Shown one piece after another: positions 8,536-17,772 of a stretch of DNA of 64,000 nt; position 1 is the first letter of the stretch; every line of letters starts with the position of its first letter. A program made the position numbers and the translations under genes. Below the pieces are notes generated by a model. The model did not search any database and was not told the DNA's origin. It worked only from the letters and a program-made list of their open reading frames with translations. The stretch is from Paraflavitalea soli (GTDB lineage Bacteria > Bacteroidota > Bacteroidia > Chitinophagales > Chitinophagaceae), in the NCBI RefSeq assembly GCF_003555545.1, contig NZ_CP032157.1, positions 1,554,546 to 1,618,545 on the forward strand. Reading direction: 5' to 3'.

Positions 8536-10065
8536 TTAACGGTCCCAGAATACGGTGGCAGTGTAAGGATCAATGGTGCCTTCTTTCTGTACGTTGGCTG
8601 CATTGTAACTGAACTCTGAAGTCGCATACAGGTAGCGGGTGGGCACATGGTCCGTCAGGCGACCTGCATCGATGGAAATAGAAGGTTGTACAACACCTGT
8701 CCTGCGGTGGTCACTCCAGGCTTCCAGGTGGTTGTTGCCATTGAAGGCAAAATATTTCTGCCAGATGATCACCTTGATCTGATCGGCCGTTGCAGCGGGC
8801 CAGGCTATTCTGGCGTCAGCATTACCCAGATAAGTATTTGCAGTAGCCACATCGTTGGGTACACCCAGCCAGCGGAAAGATTCCCTTACACCTTCTTCAT
8901 ACAAGGTTTTTGCATTGCCGGTCATCCATCCCCTGGCGACAGCTTCTGCCTGCAAAAAGTAACTTTCGAAAGCTGTCAGTACCCAGGAGTCCATGGTGGC
9001 CGATTTGGCCAATCCGGATGTTCCTCCGGCTATAGTAGGAGAGCCACCTATATCCGATAAATTGGTCTCGGTATAGATATGCGCCGGATCGTTGTTCAAT
9101 CCAAAGTCGATACCACGGTACTGACCTGCAAAAGTGCCACCACGTACAGGGCGGTAAAAATATTTGTGCCGCTCATCGTTCAATCCTTTCATCAGGTTTA
9201 GCGCAAAATTGTTGGCCCGGCGATAATCCTGGGAGTAGTTGCCCGATAAGGCAAAGGCATATGCCGTCCAGTAAGGATTGGGTTTATCGTTGGTATAACC
9301 GGGATTCACCGAAGCTGTCTGACCGGCTGTCAGGAAGCCGTTGCCTTCGGCAGTAATCGCTGCGATCTCGGTAGCAGGATTGAAACCGGCAACCTGACTC
9401 ATGTGGATCAATAAGCGCAATTTCAGCGTATTGCCAAACCTTGCCCATTGTGTTTTATTGCCGTGGAACATGATATCTGCAGTCGTAAGACCGATATTCT
9501 TGGAGGCATCTGCATTCTTGATCAGGTCCATACCATCAGTGATCTGTTTCAGCAGGTCTTTATAAATATCCTCTCCTTTATCATAGCCCGGTGTGATATT
9601 CTTTTTGACATCCATGGCCTTCGAATACGGCACGTTGCTGAACAGGTCTACCAATATCTGGTAGTGCAGGCTCTTCATGATCTTTGCAATGCCGGCATAG
9701 AAGTCCTGGCCCGATGCTTCCGCTTTCTGTTGCATGGTATGATAGTCGAAAATGATATCATAATTGTTGACCCAGTTCGGATTGCCAAAATCGGTGGTCA
9801 TCGAATACCGGTTTTCTGTTACGGCTCCATAGTTGGTGCCCACAGCCCAGTAACCCATCCAGGCGCCCAGGGTGGCAAAGGAATTATTGGTAGCGTTGTT
9901 AGTAGTAATGATGCCTGTACGGGCCATTGCCGCCGGTAATATCAGATCTGGCGTAATGCTGGTGGTAGTAGGCACATCGGGATTGCTATTGATATCGAAA
10001 AAGCTCTTGCCGCAGCCTGTCATCAGCAGGGCTGGTAATGCAAATACTATTATCAGTTTCTTCAT
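8536..10065 (-). CDS. SusD/RagB-family outer-membrane lipoprotein (SusD-like 2 type)
   Basis: 509 residues; lipoprotein signal MKKLIIVFALPALLMTGCGKS with Cys18. The helical TPR-like SusD fold is indicated by FFDINSNPDVPTTTSITPDLILPAAMART at the start, KIMKSLHYQILVDLFSNVPYSKA, WARFGNTLKLRLLIHMS and the C-terminal IIWQKYFAFNGNNHLEAWSDHRRTG. SusD proteins form a lid over the SusC barrel and capture glycans at the surface. It begins 9 nt after the SusC stop. The glycan cannot be told from sequence; no glycosidase lies in the same operon. Confidence 0.93.
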   Translation of the reverse strand: MKKLIIVFALPALLMTGCGKSFFDINSNPDVPTTTSITPDLILPAAMARTGIITTNNATNNSFATLGAWMGYWAVGTNYGAVTENRYSMTTDFGNPNWVNNYDIIFDYHTMQQKAEASGQDFYAGIAKIMKSLHYQILVDLFSNVPYSKAMDVKKNITPGYDKGEDIYKDLLKQITDGMDLIKNADASKNIGLTTADIMFHGNKTQWARFGNTLKLRLLIHMSQVAGFNPATEIAAITAEGNGFLTAGQTASVNPGYTNDKPNPYWTAYAFALSGNYSQDYRRANNFALNLMKGLNDERHKYFYRPVRGGTFAGQYRGIDFGLNNDPAHIYTETNLSDIGGSPTIAGGTSGLAKSATMDSWVLTAFESYFLQAEAVARGWMTGNAKTLYEEGVRESFRWLGVPNDVATANTYLGNADARIAWPAATADQIKVIIWQKYFAFNGNNHLEAWSDHRRTGVVQPSISIDAGRLTDHVPTRYLYATSEFSYNAANVQKEGTIDPYTATVFWDR

Positions 10066-10074
10066 ATACAGAGA

Positions 10075-13000
10075 TTAAAAAGTAAGGTTAATGGAAGCGC
10101 CAAAAATGCGGGTAGGCGGTGTGTTGAAAGAGTTGTTGACCCCTTGCGCATTACCTGTTGTATTGCTGAATTCCGGATCGGTATAGATATTGGAGGAAGG
10201 TACCCACATCAGCAGGTTGCGGCCACTCACGGTGATTACAGCACTTTTTACAAAACGGGTATGCTGTAAAATGGAAGTGGGCAGCTCATAGGATAGGGAT
10301 ACTTCCCGCAACTTCCAGGAGGCTGCACTGGTGTAGTAGGGAGTTTGCGTGTTTTGGAACACATCGGCCGTCCAGAAAGTAGCTGAACCACCGCTGGTCA
10401 ATACATCGGTATTGTCTACAAACTTTCCCGTACCATCATCATAGGCTGAATTGGGGAAAATAAAAGGCTTCCTGTCATACTTTGTTGTCAATGCGCCAGA
10501 TCCTTCAAACACAAGGCGTGTGCCGATACTATTGTATACATAGTGCCCGCCTCTGTAATCAGCCACAATGCTTAAAGAGAAGTCTTTGTACTTGAAACTT
10601 GGATTGATGCCAATTAAATGTTTGGGCAGTGTCCTTCCATAAGCTTTATTAACAGGATCGGTGCTGGGCAAGCCTGTTACCCGGTCCACGATCACTTTCC
10701 CATTTGGTGTTCTGCTGAAATCATTCAACTTAAGTACGAATGCCGGCATACCCACGATCGCATAGTTGAGGTTGGTGGTGCCCAGTTCGGTAAGGCCCTC
10801 ATAGATGCTGGTTACTTCATTATCAGAATACGTATAATTGGCTTTAAGGTCCATGCGGAAATCCTTGCCTGCCTCGATCAGGGGAGTCAGGCGAAGGTCA
10901 AATTCCAACCCTTTGTTGATGAAAGAGGCTGCATTGACGAGTGCAGACTGATAACCGGTAGAACTGGAGGTGGCCACCTCGATGATCTGATCGGTATTGT
11001 CCTGGTGGAAAGCAGTTGCCTCCAACATGATCTTATTGTTATTAAAGCCTAATTCAATACCCACTTCTTTACCATTCACAAACTCAGGCTTGATATCGGG
11101 GTTGTTGATGGTATTGTTGGCTGAGTAACCAGCCAGACCGCCATAGGGAAATCCTGTACCGGAACTGAAGGTTGATTCAAGGGAGTAAGGACTAAGGTTT
11201 ACCGTGCCTGATAAGGCCCAGGCGCCACGCAGTTTCAGGTAAGAGATCGGGGTAGTCTTTATTTGTGGGATCACTTCATGCAAGAGCAGGGACAAACTTC
11301 CACCTGGATAGAAGAAACTGTTCTTGTTGAGGTTCAGGCGGGAGTCCCATTCGTTTCTGCCCGTCAGTTCCAGAAAGGCCCAGTTGTCCCATCCAAAGCT
11401 AAGTTTGCCAAATAAGGCAGTCGTCCTGATCTCGGTGTTCGTTTGCGTGATCGTAGCCTCACCAGAACGGTTGCTCACATTATACAAAGTAGGAATGATC
11501 AGGTTATTACCACGGGACCTCAGTTCTTTGGTCTTGCGCTGGATCAATGAATAACCCACCAATCCATCTACTGAGAAACGGTTGATCTGTTTCTTATACG
11601 TCAAAAATGCTTCTGAGTTGAGGCGATAGGCAAAGCCCATTGCATCGGCCACAGAGGCCCTGGCATTTTGTATGCCCTTCAGATCGGTCGTATACCTCGA
11701 CACGTTGATGGCGCCCAGCACACTTTTATTACTCACATAGGCTACATTACTACCCAGGCGGTAGGTAAAATTGAGGCCATCCATAATTTTGTAAGCTGCC
11801 TCCAGGGTAGCCACCAGGTCATCAGAGCGGCCTTTATTTCGATCGATGTCGATCAACATATACGGATTCCAGCCAAAGCGGTTGTAATAACCATCTGCAG
11901 TGGCGTATGGGTTATTGCGCCAGTCCTCAAACTCTGAAATAGGTATGTGGGCGGCGGTCTTTAACAAACTGGTATAAATATTATTGGCGCCGCCCCTGTC
12001 CTGGTTCACAACATTATAATTGCCCTGTGTATAGGACATCCTGAATGAGGTGGTCAGTTTGCCAAACTCACGGCTGGCATTCAGCCTGATAGTCGTGCGG
12101 CGGTTCTCATCCTTGGGGATGAGGCCATTTACCTTTACATCCTGAAAGCTTAAATAATAACGGCTTTTTTCATCCCCACCGGAAAGAGACACATCATTTT
12201 GAAAAGTGATAGCGGGGCGAAAGAACTGCTCAACAGGTGTTTTGCTTTGTGCAGCATAGCGTACTCTTTTCTGGCTGCCGTCTTCCAACGGATCGCCCAG
12301 GTCTACTTCACTGCCATCGTAGCGGGGACCGTAGCTGTTGTTGGTCCATGGATCGAGCCTCGGTGTTCCATCCGGATTTTCGCCTTCCCCATTGCCAAAC
12401 TCCCTTTGCAGTTTGGGTAAAAAGGCTAATGACTCGCGCTGGATGGTGGTGCCAATAGAGATGACAGACTTATTGCGGGAGCCGCCCCTGGTGGTAATGA
12501 TGATCACACCGTTGCCGCCTTCCTGGCCGTATAATGCAGCACCTGTATTGCCTTTCAATACCGTCACATCCTGCACATCGTTGGGATTGATCGTATTGAT
12601 GAGCGATAAAGGCATGGGCGATCCATCGATTACCAGCAAGGCCTGGTTGTTCCCGGTGAGCGAGCGGATACCACGCAGGGTGATCCGCGTATCGGCAAAT
12701 ACCCCGTTGTTGGTGGTCTGAATATTCAAACCTGATACTTTGCCTGTTAATCCATTTTGAATATTGATCGGTTTTGCCCTGGTGCCATCATCGCCACTGA
12801 CCTTTGTGACAGAATAGCCAAGCTCTTTGGGCTGCCGGCGAATACCCAGGGCAGTGACTACTACCTCGTTGAGGTTATTGCTGTTTGAAACTAAAGCCAC
12901 TGACATGCTTTCGCTGGCTGAGATGGTTTGCGATGCATAGCCGGTGGAGGAGATGGTGAGTTGGGCGCCGTCGCTGACACGGATAGAGAATCGGCCGTTC

Positions 13001-13161
13001 TGATCAGTTTGTACAGCCCTTTTGGTGCTGGCTTCCAAAACGGTTGCAAAAGGAACGGACTCTCCTTTGGTGTCCCGTACCACGCCGGATACTGTTTTCT
13101 GCTGCGCTTGTACGTGCAGCAGCACTGAGAGGCAAAAGACTAACGTCAAAATTCGCTTCAT
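10075..13161 (-). CDS. SusC/RagA-family TonB-linked outer-membrane transporter
   Basis: 1028 residues from ATG 13161, which gives a standard signal peptide (MKRILTLVFCLSVLLHVQAQ); an upstream in-frame start would put 16 odd residues before it. Order: carboxypeptidase-D-like domain (~22-95, VSGVVRDTKGESVPFATV), SusC signature region LNEVVVTALGIRRQPKELGYS, TonB plug (~100-230, with GRSL-like RGIRSLTGNNQALLVIDG and GGNGVIIITTRGG), then the 22-strand barrel ending in INLTF. It imports oligosaccharides with TonB energy together with SusD. No extracytoplasmic sigma/anti-sigma pair or hybrid two-component gene is adjacent, so regulation is not evident here. Confidence 0.95.
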   Translation of the reverse strand: MKRILTLVFCLSVLLHVQAQQKTVSGVVRDTKGESVPFATVLEASTKRAVQTDQNGRFSIRVSDGAQLTISSTGYASQTISASESMSVALVSNSNNLNEVVVTALGIRRQPKELGYSVTKVSGDDGTRAKPINIQNGLTGKVSGLNIQTTNNGVFADTRITLRGIRSLTGNNQALLVIDGSPMPLSLINTINPNDVQDVTVLKGNTGAALYGQEGGNGVIIITTRGGSRNKSVISIGTTIQRESLAFLPKLQREFGNGEGENPDGTPRLDPWTNNSYGPRYDGSEVDLGDPLEDGSQKRVRYAAQSKTPVEQFFRPAITFQNDVSLSGGDEKSRYYLSFQDVKVNGLIPKDENRRTTIRLNASREFGKLTTSFRMSYTQGNYNVVNQDRGGANNIYTSLLKTAAHIPISEFEDWRNNPYATADGYYNRFGWNPYMLIDIDRNKGRSDDLVATLEAAYKIMDGLNFTYRLGSNVAYVSNKSVLGAINVSRYTTDLKGIQNARASVADAMGFAYRLNSEAFLTYKKQINRFSVDGLVGYSLIQRKTKELRSRGNNLIIPTLYNVSNRSGEATITQTNTEIRTTALFGKLSFGWDNWAFLELTGRNEWDSRLNLNKNSFFYPGGSLSLLLHEVIPQIKTTPISYLKLRGAWALSGTVNLSPYSLESTFSSGTGFPYGGLAGYSANNTINNPDIKPEFVNGKEVGIELGFNNNKIMLEATAFHQDNTDQIIEVATSSSTGYQSALVNAASFINKGLEFDLRLTPLIEAGKDFRMDLKANYTYSDNEVTSIYEGLTELGTTNLNYAIVGMPAFVLKLNDFSRTPNGKVIVDRVTGLPSTDPVNKAYGRTLPKHLIGINPSFKYKDFSLSIVADYRGGHYVYNSIGTRLVFEGSGALTTKYDRKPFIFPNSAYDDGTGKFVDNTDVLTSGGSATFWTADVFQNTQTPYYTSAASWKLREVSLSYELPTSILQHTRFVKSAVITVSGRNLLMWVPSSNIYTDPEFSNTTGNAQGVNNSFNTPPTRIFGASINLTF

Positions 13162-13235
13162 AAGTAGACCTTTGGTTAATTGATGAATGAATAGAGACAA
13201 TCTTATCAAGCGGTTTTGATCACAAAAGGAGCAGA

Positions 13236-13574
13236 ATGGATAAGTTTTATGCTAAACTGTCGAATATGGCAGTTGAAAAGACAAGCCCATTAACCTGGTT
13301 AGTGTTTATTTTTGTCATGTTAAACCCTATCTGGCAACCTTTCCTGGATGGCGTGAACCAGGACAAGCCGGCCTTGTACAATAGCGTGAATGCAAAAGAC
13401 TTTAACTGGGTGCGTGGCGGTAACGGTAAAACGAGGATCATGAATGAGCAGGAATACCGGGAAGACGCCCGTATTGTAATGGAGGATCGAAAGAAGAAGG
13501 GTATAGCCTATCAGCAAACAATAAAAAAGCCCGGTTACAAACCGGGCTTACAACCTGTTCCCGTTATTTTCTAA
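13236..13574 (+). CDS. Small hypothetical protein with one membrane helix (doubtful)
   Basis: 112 codons, ATG start, divergent from SusC with a 74-nt gap. It would encode a hydrophobic stretch (LTWLVFIFVMLNPIWQPFL) followed by a charged tail. Against it: the last ~16 codons run through the hairpin at 13527-13549 and the frame overlaps the 3' end of the P460 gene by 11 nt, while the region is expected to hold the SusC promoter. No family recognised. Confidence 0.35.
   Translation: MDKFYAKLSNMAVEKTSPLTWLVFIFVMLNPIWQPFLDGVNQDKPALYNSVNAKDFNWVRGGNGKTRIMNEQEYREDARIVMEDRKKKGIAYQQTIKKPGYKPGLQPVPVIF
13527..13549 (-). terminator. Terminator of the P460 gene
   Basis: AAGCCCGGT (13527-13535) pairs with ACCGGGCTT (13541-13549); read on the minus strand a T-run follows. 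It lies 15 nt past the P460 stop codon. Confidence 0.8.
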
Positions 13575-14049
13575 ACTCGCTAAAAACATGATCCGATTGT
13601 TGGGCGTGACAGTTAAAACACTGGCCCTTCACTGCCGTGGTTAACAGCCGCTCGGTATGACTATCGCCTTTAAATTCTTCATAGCCCCATCCGCCGGTGC
13701 TGGCATATTTTACACTGTCCCTTACCATCACATCCACATGATTACGGCCAGCTTCCGTGGTATTGCCATTCTGCTCTTTGGCATCCAGCACATCAAACAC
13801 CAGTACCGATCCCTTGGGAAAATAACCCGTGTTATAACCCTGCATGGCCGTGGCATTGGCATAAATATGATGGTAACCACCATTAAACCGGAAACCGGGG
13901 TTGGCGGGGCCGATCAATCCGGTTTTAATATGCGTCCACATACGATATCCTTCCGGGTAAGGCACTTCGGGGTCCTGGGTGGGGGATACAAAAGTAAAGC
14001 TGCCCAGCAAAAGCAGTGCAGCTAAACCAGAGCAAACAGTATTTCTCAT
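13564..14049 (-). CDS. Exported cytochrome P460-family protein
   Basis: 161 residues with an N-terminal signal (MRNTVCSGLAALLLLGSFTF). The P460 domain is seen as VPYPEGYRMWTHIKTGLI, then FRFNGGYHHIYANATAMQGY, FPKGSVLVFDVLDAKE, VDVMVRDSVKYASTGGWGYEEF and the haem c site C144-FNC147-H148 near the C-terminus. P460 cytochromes carry a haem cross-linked to a lysine and oxidise hydroxylamine or detoxify nitrogen oxides; many family members in Bacteroidota have no tested activity. The only cross-link lysine candidates lie in the middle part, so whether the chromophore forms is unknown. Single gene with its own terminator. Confidence 0.85.
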   Translation of the reverse strand: MRNTVCSGLAALLLLGSFTFVSPTQDPEVPYPEGYRMWTHIKTGLIGPANPGFRFNGGYHHIYANATAMQGYNTGYFPKGSVLVFDVLDAKEQNGNTTEAGRNHVDVMVRDSVKYASTGGWGYEEFKGDSHTERLLTTAVKGQCFNCHAQQSDHVFSEFRK

Positions 14050-14197
14050 GCAAATAGTATGATGTTGTATATCCCCAAGTTATTAATATCATCATTCCAA
14101 CGAAGAGAAAATAAACAATCAACAGTTTGCGACGTACAGAAAGCCATTGCCAAAGAAAAAGCCCTGCCTGCACAGCCACCACAAAGCGCGGCAGCCA

Positions 14198-14246
14198 TTC
14201 TGTGTTCTGTGTTCTGTATTCTGTATTCTAAATTCTGCCTTCTACT
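14198..14246. repeat. Tandem array of 7-nt units (TTCTGTR)
   Basis: Seven consecutive 7-nt units start at 14198: TTCTGTG twice, TTCTGTA twice, then the diverged TTCTAAA, TTCTGCC and TTCTACT. The last unit covers the stop codon of the permease/M1 gene (TAG at 14242-14244, minus strand). It is one of four short-unit arrays at gene 3' ends in this window. Confidence 0.8.
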
Positions 14247-17200
14247 TCACCACCTCCGCATTATTCGACTGGTCCGCATCCAGCCAATAACCATAAGGAT
14301 CGATCACGGCTACCGCTGGCTTTTTATTAACTACAATCGTCAGGTCGGTAATTGCCCTGGTAAACCGGTGCTGTTCCTGGTACGCAGGTGCTGTATGCCT
14401 GGTCCATCGATCTGAAGGGCTATCATACACCGCCAGGGTGAATACCTCATCCGGTGTAAGCGCCTGCGGTTTCGCTCCCGCTTCATTTGTTTTGCCAATG
14501 CTTACCTGCAATTGTAGTTTAAACCGGCCATCGGGCAGGGTGTCGCAACGCACCACCCGCAGCCTGTTGTCGTACGTGATCACCTGCTTAAAAAGGTCGT
14601 CCATACGTTTGGACTGGTCGGCAGTAGCCCCCGTGCCTAGCTCAGTAAGCAGGTCCGTGGTTGTTGCCTTGCTATGTGGAAAGCCATGTTTGTTGATCAG
14701 TCTTTGCAGGGATTGATTCATGCGGTCTTCTCCCAACATTTCCTGGATCGCATAAAGCGATAATCCCCCTTTTTGATAATACAGGTAGGGTTGGTTGGCT
14801 TGCAGCAGTGGCAATTCGGGTTCGCCCGTCATGTTGCGGAAGGCAAAATACAGGTTGTTGTCTGCCTGCAGCAGGCTGCGCAGGTATTGCTGGCCATACC
14901 GTCTTTGCGTAACCATATATTCCGTGTACTTGGCCAGCGATTCGGTGAGTACCGCCCTGCCCGGGGCATCCAGGGGCGCCAGGGCATTGGCCCACCACTG
15001 GTGTGCTACTTCATGGGCCGTCAATGCATAAGTATGGTTGAACCGGCTGGTGTCGCTCAGGTTACTCATAAAGTTGATCTTCTCCGCGCTGAACACCACC
15101 CCAGGGTATGCTGTAGCTGCTCCAGGATAATGCGGTATCGCTGCCAGGGTTAACTGGCGCAATGGGTAAGGACCAAAGTTGGCCTGTCCGTAATCAAGGG
15201 CATCTTTCATGGCCTGCAGGAGTGTAGGAAGGTTGTTGGCTTCCCCGGGTACATAATATACGCTTAACTCAATACCACGGTGCTGCTCCTTTTGCACTGC
15301 ATACCTGGCCGAGCTGAGGGCAAACATAAAGGCAATGGGCTGCTCCGTTTTGTAATGGAAATAGCTGCGGCCATTGGTCTGCCATGTCTTTTGCAGGGTA
15401 CCGGCGGTGACTACCTGCTGATCGGGCACGGTGGAGACTACCGTTTCAAAGTCGATGCGGTGGTAACTGGTATCTGCGGAGGTGCTGGCCGCCATGGGCG
15501 GCAAGCCTTGCGCCTTCCTCAGCGCGGCATCGCCCGTCTCAAAACGGTCATTGTAACCCAGAAAGGGAACATACTTCTCCAGTTCAATATAACTACCATT
15601 GCTCACCACCGAATGCTCGGAATTGAAGGGGGCAAAGGGGGATCGTTTTACCTCCATGGAAAATTGGATCGTTGTTTCCATACCAGGCTGCAGGGGAGTG
15701 GCCAGGGTATAAAAGTATTGCTTAAACCCTTCATCGGCTGTCGTCAACCTGGCCTGTGGAATGGCAAATTGAATGGAGGTAACATCGGGGTCAACGCCCA
15801 GCCACAAGGTGGAAATAGGTTGTGCTGATTCATTGCGCAACCGGTAAGATCCTTTCACGGTATACCTGCCGGCCGCGGGATACAGGTCTACCTCCGTCTT
15901 CACGGCAACAATATAGGGTTGCGATACTTGTGATTGAGACTTGTACTTTTGCTCATAAGCCACCTTCCAGTTTTTGCCCGTACCATTCGTCCGGCCTGTA
16001 TTGACGGCTGGTAGCTGGCTATTGATGTAAATACCCGAACCAATCCAGGTCAATAAGCAAACAGCCATCAGGAGCTTACCGGGCAATTGCCATTGCCTGC
16101 CCATCGTTTTCAAGCGTTGCCAGAAAGTAGTATGCGAACTGCCTTTCCACAAAGCTGCAGCCAGGAGTGACAATACTCCTGCGCAGGCAGCCCAGTATAA
16201 AAGGTACCAGCGCACCGTAGCAGCAGCATGGCCAAAACCATTCATGGGTGAGTATTGCAATTCCGGCAGCATTGCATAACGCAGCAGGGGATGCGTGATG
16301 CCCAGGCGCCGTGAGAAAATAATGAGGCCAACCGCTGTGAGGCTCAGCAGCATACCCAGGTATTTATTGGGTACTACCGTTTGTATGAATACGATCAGTA
16401 TTGCAAATAACAGGAGGGGAACACCGCTGTAAAAATACAAAGACAGGTAAGCGGGAATATCCACCTGCGGGAAGCCGGTAAAGAACTGCAGCCCGATGCC
16501 GATACAGATATTGGCGCTAATGAGCACCGCGATCAATACGGCGAGGGTAGCGCATTTAGCAGCCCATAAACTGGTATTGCGTACGGGTGTACTGAATACC
16601 AGGCCCTGCATATTGGCCGAGCGTTCGCGGCTGATAAGTTCTCCCGCATAAAAGATCAATAACAACAAGGCAGGACGGATAGAAACAAACTCCTCCACAA
16701 TAGCGCCGGTAAACGCATTGAACCGTATACCATAAGGACCATGCAATACATTTTCTTTAAGCTCTATCGCGTACAGGAAGATCCACAAAGCCAGCATCAC
16801 CAGGAAAGGAATATGTTTGAACACGGAAGCAACTTCCAGTTTGAATTGCGCTCTGAAGGTCGCCCATTGATAAGCCCATCCGTTGGGATGTGTGGCTACA
16901 CTTTGATAAGGAATAATAGTGGTGGGGCCGACTGCATTTTTTTGCTTGCGCATTTTACCGGCAGCAGGCAGGCGGAACCGGTAATAGCGGTAGCTGAGTA
17001 CCAGCAGCAGGATGGCAAGGGTCATCCAGCCTATACGGTTGGCGAGGAACGCCCCTTCCAGGGGAAAGAGGCGGCTATTGCGTACCGTGACTGGCCAGGA
17101 ACGGGTTTCGATCAATAAGGAAGTAATACCAAAAGGATCGAGCAGATAAGGTAGTAGTTGTGATCCCTGGGTACTTTTATCAGAGCTGGCCATGATCGGA

Positions 17201-17772
17201 GAATTGCCCAGGATCGATCCCAGGAAATACAGGATGAACAAGGATACCCCGGTCATATATACCGCCCGCATATTGCGGGTAAGCAGGGCCACGCTAAAGA
17301 TCACACTACAGCAAAATACAATATTGGGTAAACCAAACACGAGCAAGGGGTGGAGGAAATAACTTATTTTAAAAGGCCCCAGTTGATCGGGATTGACGGA
17401 TTGCGTGCCCATATAAATGCCCAGTACCCCTGCACAGAGGATCAGGAAAACGGCTATCAATAAACCGAGCAACCGCACCAGGAAATAGGGCAGTCGCTCA
17501 ATGGAAGTGGTGAATATGAGGCCATCCATAGCATAGGTGGTATCACGCAGCACCACATTGGCGCAGAATAAAGTGCTTACAAAAATGGCAAACAGGGAAA
17601 GGAAGCAGGTAATATAGCTGATCACATAGGGTGAGTTCTGGTGCAATTCACTGCCGCCGAAATTGCCTTTCGTGATCAGTATGCCCAGGCCTGCAAATAG
17701 GATAAAGGCTACCATGAAAGTGACCTGTTTGAAGTGGTACTTCAACTCAAAGTGCAGCAGGTTCTTTAACAT
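14242..17772 (-). CDS. ABC-2-type permease fused to M1-family aminopeptidase
   Basis: 1176 residues from ATG 17772. This start overlaps the ATPase stop (ATGTTAA) and has a GGAGG 7 nt upstream, unusual in this window. The N-terminal ~560 residues hold two blocks of about six membrane helices (ABC2 permease style). The C-terminal half is an extracytoplasmic peptidase with H920-E-x-x-H924, then Glu944 in LTESLAKYTEY, the zinc site of M1 peptidases. The usual GAMEN exopeptidase motif is not seen; AYPGVVFSAEK stands in its place. Such fusions are a named but uncharacterised family. Role inferred: an exporter that trims or senses peptides at the membrane, paired with the upstream ATPase and probably controlled by the divergent LytS/LytTR pair. 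Confidence 0.9.
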   Translation of the reverse strand: MLKNLLHFELKYHFKQVTFMVAFILFAGLGILITKGNFGGSELHQNSPYVISYITCFLSLFAIFVSTLFCANVVLRDTTYAMDGLIFTTSIERLPYFLVRLLGLLIAVFLILCAGVLGIYMGTQSVNPDQLGPFKISYFLHPLLVFGLPNIVFCCSVIFSVALLTRNMRAVYMTGVSLFILYFLGSILGNSPIMASSDKSTQGSQLLPYLLDPFGITSLLIETRSWPVTVRNSRLFPLEGAFLANRIGWMTLAILLLVLSYRYYRFRLPAAGKMRKQKNAVGPTTIIPYQSVATHPNGWAYQWATFRAQFKLEVASVFKHIPFLVMLALWIFLYAIELKENVLHGPYGIRFNAFTGAIVEEFVSIRPALLLLIFYAGELISRERSANMQGLVFSTPVRNTSLWAAKCATLAVLIAVLISANICIGIGLQFFTGFPQVDIPAYLSLYFYSGVPLLLFAILIVFIQTVVPNKYLGMLLSLTAVGLIIFSRRLGITHPLLRYAMLPELQYSPMNGFGHAAATVRWYLLYWAACAGVLSLLAAALWKGSSHTTFWQRLKTMGRQWQLPGKLLMAVCLLTWIGSGIYINSQLPAVNTGRTNGTGKNWKVAYEQKYKSQSQVSQPYIVAVKTEVDLYPAAGRYTVKGSYRLRNESAQPISTLWLGVDPDVTSIQFAIPQARLTTADEGFKQYFYTLATPLQPGMETTIQFSMEVKRSPFAPFNSEHSVVSNGSYIELEKYVPFLGYNDRFETGDAALRKAQGLPPMAASTSADTSYHRIDFETVVSTVPDQQVVTAGTLQKTWQTNGRSYFHYKTEQPIAFMFALSSARYAVQKEQHRGIELSVYYVPGEANNLPTLLQAMKDALDYGQANFGPYPLRQLTLAAIPHYPGAATAYPGVVFSAEKINFMSNLSDTSRFNHTYALTAHEVAHQWWANALAPLDAPGRAVLTESLAKYTEYMVTQRRYGQQYLRSLLQADNNLYFAFRNMTGEPELPLLQANQPYLYYQKGGLSLYAIQEMLGEDRMNQSLQRLINKHGFPHSKATTTDLLTELGTGATADQSKRMDDLFKQVITYDNRLRVVRCDTLPDGRFKLQLQVSIGKTNEAGAKPQALTPDEVFTLAVYDSPSDRWTRHTAPAYQEQHRFTRAITDLTIVVNKKPAVAVIDPYGYWLDADQSNNAEVVK

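Noticed and set aside
13925-14182. 85-codon hydrophobic open frame overlapping the P460 start
   Set aside because: Different frame over the P460 signal region; hydrophobicity comes from the overlapping signal peptide, and the 3' half has no coding character.
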